The translations under genes and the position numbers were made by a program. A DNA stretch of 64,000 nucleotides from assembly GCF_012035195.1 (NCBI RefSeq), contig NZ_JAAVJH010000001.1:124001-188000 (forward strand). The letters are read 5' to 3'. Shown piece by piece: positions 39,227 to 47,657 of the stretch. A model generated the notes under the pieces. That model worked only from the letters and a program-made list of their open reading frames with translations, was not told the DNA's origin and did no database searches. Position 1 is the stretch's first letter. Each line of letters begins with the position of its first letter. This stretch comes from Sphingomonas corticis (lineage in GTDB: Bacteria; Pseudomonadota; Alphaproteobacteria; Sphingomonadales; Sphingomonadaceae).

Positions 39227-40974
39227 CGGTCGTTCCCCCACGGCTGCTGTTCCGCCACCAGCGCGCGCGCGGCACGGATGTCGCCCGCCTCCACCTGGAT
39301 GCGAAGCCGCTCCTTGTCGCGGGCGCGGTACATCTCCTCCGCGCGGCTGATCTCCGCATCGGCGACGCCCAGCCCCTTCAGCGCGAGCCGCGCCATCTTG
39401 ATCGCGCTTTCCAGCACCTCGCGCACGACAAACTCCGCCGGGCCTGTCTTCAGCTGGATCAGCGAGCGGCGGTCATAGGCGCGAACGTAGATGCGGGCAT
39501 CGGGAAACGCCTTGTGCACCGCATCCAGCAGTTCGCGCGTCACCTGGTCGCCGTCGATGCAGAACAGGATCAGTTCCGCCTCCGCCGCGCCGGCCTGGCG
39601 CAGCAGCTCCAGCCGGGTGCCGTCGCCGTAATAGACCTTCGCGCCGAACTCCCTGGCGATGTCGATCATCTCGATATCGGTGTCGATCAGCGTGACGGGC
39701 ACGTCGCTGGCCAGCAGCATCTGCCCCACCGTCTGACCGAAACGTCCGTAACCGACGATCAGCGCATTGGCCCCGTCGGCCTTGGGTCCGTCGCGCTCCG
39801 CCTCGACCACGGGAGCCTCGCGAAGGCGGCGCGTCGCCATCATCAGGAACGGCGTGGTCGCCATCGACAGCGTGATGACCGCGCCGAAGATGCTCGCCGC
39901 CTCGGGCGCGATCAGCAGCCCCGCCTGCGCCTGCGCCAGCAGCACGAAGCCGAACTCGCCGCCCTGGCTCAGCAGGAAGCCGAGCGCCAGTGCGCGGCGC
40001 CATTCCATGCGGAAGGAAAGGCCGATGGCGACGATGATCGCCGCCTTCACCGCCACCAGCGCCAGCGCCATGGACACGACGAACAGCGGCCGGTCGTAGA
40101 TCGCGTGGAGGTCCAGCATCATGCCGACGGCGAGGAAGAACAGGCCGAGCAGGATCGAGCGGAACGGCTCCACGTCCGCCTCCAGCTCGTGCCGGTAGGG
40201 GCTGTCTGCCAGCATCACGCCCGCCACGAAGGCGCCGAGCGCGGGGGAGAGGCCGAGCGACTGCATCAGCGCGGAGGAGGCGATGACGGTGAACAGCGCG
40301 GCGAAGACGAACATCTCGCGCTCGCCCATGTTGCCGATGCCGCGAAACAGCGGGCGCAGCACGAACCGGCCCGCCGCCACCAGCCCGCCCACCGCCAGCA
40401 CGGTATACACCGCCAGCAGCCAGCCCGGCGGCCCGCCCGCGTCGGCGGGGTTGCGGCTCATCGCGGCGATGATCGTAATCATCGGGATGATCGACAGGTC
40501 CTGGAACAGCAGGATCGAGAAGGCACGCTCGCCGAACGGCGTACGCAGCCGCCCGGCCGATTGCAGCAGCGGCAGCACCTGCGCCGTGGACGACAGCGCC
40601 AGCGGCATGCCGATCGCCAACGCGGCCTTGGCGGAGAAGCCGACCAGCGCCAGGATGCCCGCGATGGCGAGACCGCACGCGACGACCTGGATCAGGCCGA
40701 CGCCGAAAATCTCCTGCTTCATCCGCCACAGCCGCGACGGGTTCAGCTCCAGCCCGACCACGAACAGGAGCAGCGTGATGCCGAGCTCGGCGATGCCCAG
40801 CTTCTCCTGCGCGTCCCCGACGAGGCCCAGCATGTGCGGGCCCACCAGCGCGCCGGCGACGAGATAGCCCAGCGTCGCGCCCAGCCCCAGCCGGCGGAAG
40901 AGGAGGACGAAGGCGAGCGCGAACCCCAGCAGGACGACGCCGTCGCGCAGCAACGTGCTGCCGCCATGTTCCAT
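39223..40974 (-). CDS. CPA2 cation:proton antiporter, KefB/KefC type
   Basis: 583 residues. N-terminal 12-13 membrane helices (about 1-390; 'GLELNPSRLWRMK', 'LALSSTAQVLPLL', 'SQGGEFGFVLLAQ') followed by an RCK_N/TrkA-N Rossmann domain (about 405-520; 'NALIVGYGRFGQTVGQML' with GxGxxG and 'TLIDTDIEMID'). Exports K+ in exchange for protons, in relatives gated by glutathione adducts. No KefF-type ancillary subunit gene is adjacent. Confidence 0.95.
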   Translation of the reverse strand: MEHGGSTLLRDGVVLLGFALAFVLLFRRLGLGATLGYLVAGALVGPHMLGLVGDAQEKLGIAELGITLLLFVVGLELNPSRLWRMKQEIFGVGLIQVVACGLAIAGILALVGFSAKAALAIGMPLALSSTAQVLPLLQSAGRLRTPFGERAFSILLFQDLSIIPMITIIAAMSRNPADAGGPPGWLLAVYTVLAVGGLVAAGRFVLRPLFRGIGNMGEREMFVFAALFTVIASSALMQSLGLSPALGAFVAGVMLADSPYRHELEADVEPFRSILLGLFFLAVGMMLDLHAIYDRPLFVVSMALALVAVKAAIIVAIGLSFRMEWRRALALGFLLSQGGEFGFVLLAQAQAGLLIAPEAASIFGAVITLSMATTPFLMMATRRLREAPVVEAERDGPKADGANALIVGYGRFGQTVGQMLLASDVPVTLIDTDIEMIDIAREFGAKVYYGDGTRLELLRQAGAAEAELILFCIDGDQVTRELLDAVHKAFPDARIYVRAYDRRSLIQLKTGPAEFVVREVLESAIKMARLALKGLGVADAEISRAEEMYRARDKERLRIQVEAGDIRAARALVAEQQPWGNDR

Positions 40975-40987
40975 CAGGTGCGTCCCT

Positions 40988-41440
40988 TCACGCCGTGGCT
41001 CGCGCGGCGCGACCCGCGGTCTCCGCCGCGGTCTCCGCCGCCTCCGCCGCCGCCTCGAAGGCCAGGCGGATCGACGGGTGTCGCGCGGTGAGCGGCAGGC
41101 CGGGCGCGAAGATGTCGATCCCCGGCCAGTGGGGCACCGCCCCCTGCCCCGCCAGCCACGCGGTCAGCGCGTCGCGCGCCGCGGCGATCTCCGCCGGGGA
41201 GCGCCCGACGGCGTGGCGGGCCAGCAGCGTGGAGGACGCCTGGCCCAGCAGGCAGGCGCGCACCAGCGTGCCCACGCGCGCGACCCGTCCCTCGCCGTCG
41301 AGCGCCACGTCGACGGTCACGCGGCTGCCGCAGATCGGCGAGCGCTTCTCCGCGGAGGCGTGCGCGTCCGTCAGGCGGTCGGGAAAGGGATTGCCCGCCG
41401 CCAGCGCGGCGATCTCGGGCGTGTAGAGGTCGAGGCTCAT
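40988..41440 (-). CDS. IscU/SufU-like iron-sulfur scaffold family protein
   Basis: 150 residues. 'RLTDAHASAEKRSPICGSR' holds one Cys and 'GTLVRACLLGQASSTLLARH' the second, matching two of the three scaffold cysteines of the SufU/IscU fold ('ACxLGQASS' is the common form). The last 15-20 residues are an Ala/Glu repeat of low complexity. Known as the radA/cvpA-neighbourhood scaffold homologue in sphingomonads; a genuine role in cluster assembly is not proven. ATGA overlap with cvpA. Confidence 0.85.
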   Translation of the reverse strand: MSLDLYTPEIAALAAGNPFPDRLTDAHASAEKRSPICGSRVTVDVALDGEGRVARVGTLVRACLLGQASSTLLARHAVGRSPAEIAAARDALTAWLAGQGAVPHWPGIDIFAPGLPLTARHPSIRLAFEAAAEAAETAAETAGRAARATA

Positions 41441-41991
41441 GCGGCATTTCCCAGTTCGGTGGCCGGCTCGCGCGGGCCGAAGACGGGCTCGCCGCGGCGG
41501 CGCCGGTCGACGAAGTCGGCGATGGCGCCGCTCGTGGCGCGCAGCAGCGGGTAGGTGCGCGCCTCGCGGATCCACGCCGGCCGCTGCGACGGTCCGCCGC
41601 CCAGCGTGTCATAGACCAGCGCCATCAGGATGAAGGCGAGGCTGGCGAGGATCAGCCCCTTCAGCGCGCCGAAGCCGAAACCCAGCGCGCGGTCGATCGG
41701 GCCGAGGACGGAGGTGCGCGTGCGCCGGCCGATCGCGTTCACCACCAGCTTGCCGAGGAAATAGGTACCGCCGGTCAGGAGGAAGAACGCCAGCATCGCC
41801 GCGCCCGAGGTGCTGCCGACCGTGTCCGCCAGCCGGGCGCTGAGCGGCAGGTGGAACAGCTTCACCGCGAACACCATCGCGACCCACGCGAACAGGGCCA
41901 GCACCTCCGCCACGAACCCGCGCTTCGCGCCGAGCAGCGCGGTGGCGCCCACGAGGACGAGGACGACGATATCGAGACCCTGGAGATTCAT
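41437..41991 (-). CDS. cvpA: CvpA family membrane protein
   Basis: 184 residues. Four membrane helices with 'LDIVVLVLVGATALLGAKRG', 'VLALFAWVAMVFAVKL', 'GAMLAFFLLTGGTYFLGKL'-type segments (each quoted in part) and the central 'GPIDRALGFGFGALKGLI', the hallmark of CvpA. Linked in other bacteria to envelope stress resistance and colicin V production. radA, which normally lies just upstream, is about 2.9 kb away across two inserted genes. Confidence 0.93.
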   Translation of the reverse strand: MNLQGLDIVVLVLVGATALLGAKRGFVAEVLALFAWVAMVFAVKLFHLPLSARLADTVGSTSGAAMLAFFLLTGGTYFLGKLVVNAIGRRTRTSVLGPIDRALGFGFGALKGLILASLAFILMALVYDTLGGGPSQRPAWIREARTYPLLRATSGAIADFVDRRRRGEPVFGPREPATELGNAA

Positions 41992-42114
41992 CTTTGGCTA
42001 GATACGGCGGCAGGGCGACGGCCGCTAGGGGGCGCACCCGCCTAGTCGATCCGCTTACAGACCCGCCGGCTGCCGGGCGCTAGCGTGGCGGCATCGGATG
42101 AGGTGGAGAGCGGC

Positions 42115-43830
42115 ATGACCAGCGTGACCGGCGGCATCGAGACGAAGCTCAGCGGCACGACGCTGTTCGCCGACGGCGAGAAGGGCACCGGGCCACTGGC
42201 TCCGGGCGCACTCGACCGGCTGATGGCGAGCGGCAGCGGCCTGGCGCGGTTCCGCGGCGACGACGGCGTCCACGTGGTGGCGAAGGGCGAGACCCTGTCG
42301 TCGATCGCCGCGCGCGCGGGCACCGACTGGCAGACGCTGGCGCGGATCAACGGCCTCGCCGATCCCGACCGGCTGAGCGTCGGCCAGCGACTGCAGCTGC
42401 CCGATGCGCCCCGGGTGCATATCGTTCGCGCCGGCGAGACGGTGTCGGGCATCGCGCGCGCGGAGGGGACGAGCGTCGCCGCGATCACGCGCGACAATCG
42501 CCTGGCGGATGCCGACCTGATCCACCCCGGCCAGCGGCTGACGATCGGCGCGCGGGCATCTTTCCCGGTTCCTTCGACCGCGTCCGCGGCGCCTGCTGCC
42601 CCCACCGTGGCACCCATCGCACCGGCGACGACGGCCGCGATTTCGCCCGGCGCCGCCTCGGTGCGCGCGGCCGACGTCGCGGCGGATCGTGCCGCGGGGC
42701 ACCAGTCGATCGGCAAATGCTACGCCTGGGTGAAGACCGCGTTGCAGCAGGCAGGCGCGGTGCCGGACTATATGCCCGGCGTGGCCGCCAAGGATGCCGG
42801 GCCGACGCTGGAGGCGCGCGGCTTCGTCAACCTGCTCGACCGGCCGGGCAACGCGATCCGCTCGCCCTATGACGCGCCAAAGGGGGCGGTGCTCGTCTAC
42901 GGCGCGGCGCCCGGCGCGGTCGACCGCAACGCGCGATACGGCCATATCGAGATCCGCACCGGCACCGGCTTCGCCAGCGACTATGCCTCCGCCAACGCGC
43001 GCACCGGCGCCGCCGCCAACGGGCTGGAGGGGCGCGGCCGGGTGCTGACCGGCGTCTACGTGAAGCCGGACGCGGCGCCCGCCGCCGCGCCTGCGCCCAC
43101 TGGCCCGACCCCGACTGCGGCCGAGGGGGCCTATGCTCCCGCCAACCTGCGCCTGGGCGCCAACGAACCGCATCGCGCCGCCATCGTCGAGGCGGCGACG
43201 CGGACCGGCATGACGCCGCAGACGGTCGCAGCGATCATCGACGCGGAGACGCTGAAGGACGCCAACGGCGTGTGGCGCGCCGATGCCGCGGCCAGCACCT
43301 CCTCCGCGGTGGGTATGACGCAGTTCCTGAAGGGCACCTGGGTGGCCGAGGCACAGCGCGCGGGCGGCGTCCTCAACGCGGAGGCGAAGGCGGCGGGAGT
43401 CGTCGACGCGAACAACCGCGTGGTAGACCGCGACGCGCTGCTGGCGCTGCGCACCGATGCGCGGCTGTCGATCCTGGCAGGTGCCGATTACGCGCGGCAG
43501 AACCTGGCGGCGCTGACCCGCGGCGGCAGCGTGCCGGCGGATGCCTCGCCCGCCGCGCTCGCGAAATACGCCTATCTCGCGCATCACGAGGGGCTGGCCG
43601 GCGCACGCGGCTTCGTGTCGGGCGACATGAGCTACCTGCGCGACGCGACGTTCGAGGCGAACGTTCCCGCCGCGAGCCGCCAGCGCTACCTCGACGCGGC
43701 GGGGGGCAGCGAGCCGCTCGCCTATCGCAATTGGCTGTCCGACTACGTCGACCGCCGCATCGACGTGACGCGCTTCATGGGCGATGCGGCGGGAGTCGAG
43801 GTGCCGGCGACGCGCAACCTGGTGCGATAG
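42115..43830 (+). CDS. LysM-LysM-amidase-transglycosylase peptidoglycan hydrolase, no signal peptide
   Basis: 571 residues from the ATG after GGTGGAGAG. Domains: two LysM motifs (about 52-97 'HVVAKGETLSSIAARAG' and 100-146 'HIVRAGETVSGIARAEG'); a Pro/Ala linker; a CHAP/NlpC-like papain-fold part (about 190-320) with Cys202 ('GKCYAWVKTAL') and His277 ('YGHIEIRTG'); a second Pro/Ala linker; and a lysozyme-like transglycosylase part (about 345-480) with likely catalytic Glu378 ('AIIDAETLKDANG') and 'SSAVGMTQFLKGTW'. It could cut both glycan and peptide bonds. No signal peptide is present, unlike normal periplasmic hydrolases. The lipoprotein gene follows after 63 bases. Confidence 0.85.
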   Translation: MTSVTGGIETKLSGTTLFADGEKGTGPLAPGALDRLMASGSGLARFRGDDGVHVVAKGETLSSIAARAGTDWQTLARINGLADPDRLSVGQRLQLPDAPRVHIVRAGETVSGIARAEGTSVAAITRDNRLADADLIHPGQRLTIGARASFPVPSTASAAPAAPTVAPIAPATTAAISPGAASVRAADVAADRAAGHQSIGKCYAWVKTALQQAGAVPDYMPGVAAKDAGPTLEARGFVNLLDRPGNAIRSPYDAPKGAVLVYGAAPGAVDRNARYGHIEIRTGTGFASDYASANARTGAAANGLEGRGRVLTGVYVKPDAAPAAAPAPTGPTPTAAEGAYAPANLRLGANEPHRAAIVEAATRTGMTPQTVAAIIDAETLKDANGVWRADAAASTSSAVGMTQFLKGTWVAEAQRAGGVLNAEAKAAGVVDANNRVVDRDALLALRTDARLSILAGADYARQNLAALTRGGSVPADASPAALAKYAYLAHHEGLAGARGFVSGDMSYLRDATFEANVPAASRQRYLDAAGGSEPLAYRNWLSDYVDRRIDVTRFMGDAAGVEVPATRNLVR

Positions 43831-43893
43831 GAGCGGTGCGGGCACCGGACCGGATGCTTCAAGTCGTGCGCAACGGCGGCTAGACGGTCGCGC

Positions 43894-44838
43894 ATGATCC
43901 GGACGATGCCCGCGCCCGCCCTCCTGACCATCCTCGCGCTCGCCGGGTGCAGCGCCGCGCCCGAGGCGGCGATCCCGGGCAATGCGGCGACCGCCGCGGC
44001 ACCGGAAGCCGCCGCCTCCGCCTACGAGCCGTGCCGCGACCGGGCCGACGGCGATCCTGCGGCGCTCCAGCGATGCGCCGACGCGGAGATCGCGCGGATC
44101 GAAAAATCGCTGCCGGGCCACGAACAGGCCGAACGGGACCATCGCGCCGCGCTGGCCGCGCTCGGCGACGACGCGATCGAGCGCGGCGTGTTCGGCGCGG
44201 GCGCGGCGGCCGGCGTCGCGGCCGCCGATGCCGCGGTGCGGCTGTCGCGCGCGCGCGCTTCGTGGCTCGCCGGCGGTCCGGCGCCCACGGGACGCGCCGG
44301 GGCGGCCGCGCTGGGCGAGGCCGCGCGCACCGCCTGGGAGGCCGCCCGTGTTTCCGCCTGCGGCGCCTGGCACCCCGCCGACTGCGCCGCGCGCTACGAC
44401 GCGCTGCTCGCACCCTATCTGCCGGAGCCAGCCCCCATGACCGATGCCGTTTCGACCACCGCCACCACAGCCACCGCCGCCGCCACCGGCCTGCCGCTGC
44501 CCGACTGCACGTCGGTCAAGGCATCGGCGCTAGTCGGTGGAGCGCTGGGCGACGCCTTCTACCGTCGCTATCCCAAATCGCTCGCCGACCCGGCCGCGGT
44601 CGAGACACTGGCGCTGGATGACAGCGAGATGGCGAACGTGGTCGGCTATCTTGCCTGTGTCGCGACGCTGACCGACGGCGATCCGGTGGTCGCCGACAAT
44701 GCCGCCGCACTGTTCGCCAGCCCCCGCCACGGCCGGGCCGCCTTCGCCCGGCTGGAGGCGCTCGCCGCAAAGGGTGGCGCCGAGGCGGCCGGCGCGGCGC
44801 GCTTCCTCCGGCAGATGAAGGCGCAGGTCGCCGGATAG
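43894..44838 (+). CDS. Lipoprotein with LprI/DUF1311-like lysozyme-inhibitor pattern
   Basis: 314 residues. 'LLTILALAGC' is a lipobox signal with Cys19. The region about 43-165 follows the LprI/DUF1311 layout: 'YEPCRDRADGDPAALQRCAD', then a long helix, then an aromatic-Arg-Cys segment 'ARTAWEAARVSACGAW' and 'CAARYDALL'. LprI-type proteins inhibit lysozyme in the periplasm. A second part (about 200-314, 'LPDCTSVKASALVGGALGDAF') is a helical domain I do not recognise. Immediately downstream of, and co-oriented with, the hydrolase, so it may restrain it. Family assignment is by pattern only. Confidence 0.7.
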   Translation: MIRTMPAPALLTILALAGCSAAPEAAIPGNAATAAAPEAAASAYEPCRDRADGDPAALQRCADAEIARIEKSLPGHEQAERDHRAALAALGDDAIERGVFGAGAAAGVAAADAAVRLSRARASWLAGGPAPTGRAGAAALGEAARTAWEAARVSACGAWHPADCAARYDALLAPYLPEPAPMTDAVSTTATTATAAATGLPLPDCTSVKASALVGGALGDAFYRRYPKSLADPAAVETLALDDSEMANVVGYLACVATLTDGDPVVADNAAALFASPRHGRAAFARLEALAAKGGAEAAGAARFLRQMKAQVAG

Positions 44839-44845
44839 CGCGCGA

Positions 44846-46219
44846 TCATCCGCGACCGAGCAGGTGGTCGACGAACTGCCCGAGCGTCCGGAACGACGAC
44901 GTCCTCATCGCCTCTCCCGCGGAGCCGCCGGCGACCGGCAGCAACGCCCGCTCGAACCCCAGCTTGGCCGCCTCCTTCAGGCGCAGCGGCGCGTGCGCCA
45001 CGGGGCGCAGCTCGCCCGACAGCGCGATCTCGCCGAAGGCGACCGCGTCGGCGGGCACCGCGCGCTCGCTGAGCGCGGAGACCAGCGCCGCCGCCACCGC
45101 CAGGTCGGCGGCAGGGTCCTGAATTCGATAGCCGCCGGCGACGTTGAGATAGACCTCGCAGGTGGAGAAGCTGAGGCCGCAGCGCGCCTCCAGCACGGCC
45201 AGGATCATCGCCAGCCTGCCCGAATCCCACCCCACCACCGCGCGCCGCGGCGTGGCGCCGCTGGCGAGGCGGACGACCAGCGCCTGGATCTCGACCAGCA
45301 CCGGGCGCGTCCCCTCCAGCGCCGGGAACACCGTCGCCCCGGTGACGCCCTCCTCGCGCTGCGTCAGGAACAGCGCGGACGGGTTCGACACCTCGGCCAG
45401 GCCGCTGCCCTGCATCGCGAAGACGCCGATCTCGTCGGTGCCGCCGAAGCGGTTCTTCAGCGCGCGAAGGATGCGATACTGGTGGCTGCGCTCGCCCTCG
45501 AACGCCAGCACGGTGTCGACCATATGCTCCAGCACGCGCGGTCCCGCGATCGTGCCGTCCTTCGTCACGTGCCCGACCAGCACCACTGCCGTCCCGCGCT
45601 CCTTGGCGAAGCGGATCAGCTCCTGCGCGCTGGCGCGGACCTGGCTGACGGTGCCGGGCGCGCCCTCGATCAGGTCGGAGTGCATGGTCTGGATGGAATC
45701 GATCACCAGCAGCGCGGGCGGCGTGCCCTGCGACAGCGTGGTGAGGATGTCGCGCGTGGAGGTGGCCGCCGCCAGCCGCACCGGCGCGTCGCCCAGCCCC
45801 AGCCGCTGCGCGCGCAGCCGCACCTGGTCCGCCGCCTCCTCGCCCGAGACATAGGCAACGCCGTGCCCGGCCCGCGCCAGCGCGGCCGCGGCCTGCAGCA
45901 GCAGCGTCGACTTGCCGATGCCGGGATCGCCGCCGATCAGCGTCGCCGATCCCGCCACCAGCCCGCCGCCCAGCGCGCGGTCCAGCTCGGCGATGCCGAA
46001 AGGCGTGCGCGGCGGCAGCTCCACCTTGTCGTCCAGACCGACCAGCTGGATCGCGCGCCCGCCGCCCTGCAGGTTGTGCTTGGCCTGAAACGGCGTGACG
46101 ACCGCCCCCGCCTCCTCCACCAGCGTGTTCCATTCCGAGCAATCCGCACACTGCCCCTGCCAGCGCGAGCTGACCGAACCGCACGCCTGACACACGTATC
46201 GCCGCTGCACCTTCGCCAT
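44846..46219 (-). CDS. radA: DNA repair protein RadA (Sms)
   Basis: 457 residues. Zinc finger 'YVCQACGSVSSRWQGQCADC' (first 30 residues), RecA-like core with Walker A 'GGDPGIGKSTLLLQ' and the RadA-specific 'KNRFGGTDEIGVFAM' motif, then a Lon-like C-terminal domain with 'GGYRIQDPAADLAVA'. Branch migration helicase of recombination. An N-terminally extended start (46333) exists but the ATG giving MAKVQRRYVC fits the family. Ends 7 bases from the convergent lipoprotein. Confidence 0.97.
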   Translation of the reverse strand: MAKVQRRYVCQACGSVSSRWQGQCADCSEWNTLVEEAGAVVTPFQAKHNLQGGGRAIQLVGLDDKVELPPRTPFGIAELDRALGGGLVAGSATLIGGDPGIGKSTLLLQAAAALARAGHGVAYVSGEEAADQVRLRAQRLGLGDAPVRLAAATSTRDILTTLSQGTPPALLVIDSIQTMHSDLIEGAPGTVSQVRASAQELIRFAKERGTAVVLVGHVTKDGTIAGPRVLEHMVDTVLAFEGERSHQYRILRALKNRFGGTDEIGVFAMQGSGLAEVSNPSALFLTQREEGVTGATVFPALEGTRPVLVEIQALVVRLASGATPRRAVVGWDSGRLAMILAVLEARCGLSFSTCEVYLNVAGGYRIQDPAADLAVAAALVSALSERAVPADAVAFGEIALSGELRPVAHAPLRLKEAAKLGFERALLPVAGGSAGEAMRTSSFRTLGQFVDHLLGRG

Positions 46220-46350
46220 CGCGCGGATGTAGCCGATGCGGAACAGGAAGGGAACGGGTGCGTGCGCGAAAACGGCGCGTTTCGCGCACGCCCGCTTCCC
46301 GGCGTCGCGCGATTGTGGTTCAAGTCGCGCCACGAACAGGGAGAAGACCG

Positions 46351-46986
46351 ATGCGCCTGATGCTCGCCGCCGTTACCGCCGCCTTCCTCGCCGCGCCGCT
46401 CGTCGCGCAGGCGCCGATGGCCAAGCCCGGCGCGAAGGACGCCCGCCGCGTCACCGGCGGCACGTACAAGACCGATCCCGGCCACACGCTGGTGACGTGG
46501 ACGGTCGATCACATGGGCTTCACGCCCTACACCGGCATCTTCGGCGACGTCGCTGGCACGCTGGAGTTCGACCCCAAGGCGCCGAACGCGGCCAAGCTGG
46601 ACGTGACCATCCCGGTCGCGAAGGTGACGACCGCCTCGTCCGGCCTCACCGCCCACCTGCTGCGCGGCGGCAAGGACGGCGGCAAGCCCGACTTCTTCGG
46701 CGCCAACCCGGCGGATGCGCGCTTCGTGTCCACCCGCGTGGTGTCGAAGGGACAGGCGGCGACGATCACCGGCAATCTGACGCTGAACGGCGTCACGCGT
46801 CCGGTGACGCTCCAGGCGCAATTCTACGGCGCGGGCAAGGCGCCGGCGCAGATGGGCGGGGGCGAGAACATCGGCTTCACCGCCACCGGCACGATCCGCC
46901 GCAGCGAGTTCGGCATCGGCTACGGCATCCCGATCGTGTCCGACGCGGTCAAGCTGGACATCGCCGCCGGCTTCATGAAGCAGTAA
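46351..46986 (+). CDS. YceI family periplasmic protein
   Basis: 211 residues with a signal peptide ('LMLAAVTAAFLAAPLVAQA'). YceI lipocalin-like barrel: 'YKTDPGHTLVTWTVDHMGF', 'FGDVAGTLEFDPKAP', 'FFGANPADARFVSTRV', 'TITGNLTLNGVTRPVTL' and 'AGFMKQ'. These proteins bind polyisoprenoid lipids. A good RBS (GGGAGAAG) precedes the ATG. Convergent with the BLUF gene 9 bases away. Confidence 0.95.
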   Translation: MRLMLAAVTAAFLAAPLVAQAPMAKPGAKDARRVTGGTYKTDPGHTLVTWTVDHMGFTPYTGIFGDVAGTLEFDPKAPNAAKLDVTIPVAKVTTASSGLTAHLLRGGKDGGKPDFFGANPADARFVSTRVVSKGQAATITGNLTLNGVTRPVTLQAQFYGAGKAPAQMGGGENIGFTATGTIRRSEFGIGYGIPIVSDAVKLDIAAGFMKQ

Positions 46987-46995
46987 TCGGCCGCG

Positions 46996-47391
46996 TCACG
47001 CGGCGCGCCGCACCGTCGCCAGCCCGGCGAAGGTGCCGCGCACCGCGGGCGACGCGCCGGCGACCAGCCGCTCCACCTGCGCCACGAAGGCATCGCCGTC
47101 CGCATCGGCGGTGCGGGCGGCCATGTCCCAAGGGCCGAACTCGCGTGTGGCGATCTCGCGGCGCGACAGGACGACGACGGCGCGGTGGCGCGGGTCTTCG
47201 CGGATGCGTTCGAAGGCGGCCTCCACTGCTGCGGCCTCCCCCTCCAGCGCCTGAAGGAAGCGCACGCCGTCGGCGAACAGCAGCCCCGTCACGCGGTCGC
47301 GCGCGTTGTTGCGGCGACTGGTGGCGAGGATCTGGTCAAGCCCCTGCGTTTCGCGCGCGGTGGCGGAGCTGATATAGACGAGCTGCAGCAT
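46996..47391 (-). CDS. BLUF-domain blue-light photoreceptor, single domain
   Basis: 131 residues; an FAD-binding BLUF domain (1-92) with a short C-terminal extension. Key residues are all present by alignment with AppA: Tyr6 ('LVYISSA'), Asn29 ('SRRNNARD'), Gln47 ('RFLQALEG') and Trp88/Met90 ('FGPWDM'). 'RVTGLLFADG' and 'IREDPRHRAVVVL' are family marks. No output domain is attached, so it must act through a partner protein; none is evident. The start lies 131 bases from the leader region of the divergent leuA. Confidence 0.93.
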   Translation of the reverse strand: MLQLVYISSATARETQGLDQILATSRRNNARDRVTGLLFADGVRFLQALEGEAAAVEAAFERIREDPRHRAVVVLSRREIATREFGPWDMAARTADADGDAFVAQVERLVAGASPAVRGTFAGLATVRRAA

Positions 47392-47522
47392 GGGACATCC
47401 TGGATAGAGCTGCCATCACTCTGCACCGTCCTGCTTTCCGGAAGGTAAAGGCCGCCGCACGGGCAGGTCGGCGGCAAGTCGCTTCTGGACAAGCCATGCG
47501 CGCGACGGCATGACGCGGCGGC

Positions 47523-47567
47523 ATGATCCGTCGACTGCCCCTCGCGCTTCGACTTACGCGCCCTTAG
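47523..47567 (+). CDS. Leucine-rich leader peptide of leuA
   Basis: 14 codons: MIRRLPLALRLTRP then TAG. Four of 14 codons are Leu (CTG, CTC, CTT, CTT), including two CTT, a rare Leu codon in this GC-rich genome. The stop falls inside the left arm of a hairpin 90 bases before leuA, the classic layout of amino-acid attenuation. The Shine-Dalgarno is weak (GGCGG), which lowers confidence. Confidence 0.55.
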   Translation: MIRRLPLALRLTRP

Positions 47568-47613
47568 GCGCGACACCTGCCGCGTGCCCCGCGCACGCCC
47601 CGCGCCTAAGGGC
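47557..47613 (+). promoter_or_regulatory. Alternative hairpins of the leuA leader
   Basis: Long stem: GCCCTTAGGCGCG (47560-47572) with CGCGCCTAAGGGC (47601-47613), 13 perfect pairs. The left arm can instead fold on itself (CGCGCC-CTTA-GGCGCG, 47557-47572, 6 pairs), and a third stem GCGTGC/GCACGC (47582-47587/47593-47598) sits in the loop. The leader stop lies in the left arm, so ribosome position can choose between folds. No U-tract follows, so termination may need Rho or control may be translational. Confidence 0.55.
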
Positions 47614-47657
47614 CCGACCGACCTTCTATCCCTCGATCGACCGCGAGAGTTTCGGCC

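Noticed and set aside
39514..41091. 525-codon plus-strand frame opposite the kef-type gene
   Set aside because: Gln/Arg/His-rich composition without any domain; antisense to a clear antiporter.
41998..42083. Four CTAG tetramers within 86 bases before the hydrolase gene
   Set aside because: CTAG is usually rare in such genomes, but the cluster has no symmetry or spacing rule and may be chance.
42115..43830. Prophage endolysin
   Set aside because: No phage structural, holin or integrase genes nearby, and codon use matches the chromosome.
47560..47620. leuA leader stem as an intrinsic terminator
   Set aside because: No T-tract follows the stem; kept only as a regulatory structure.
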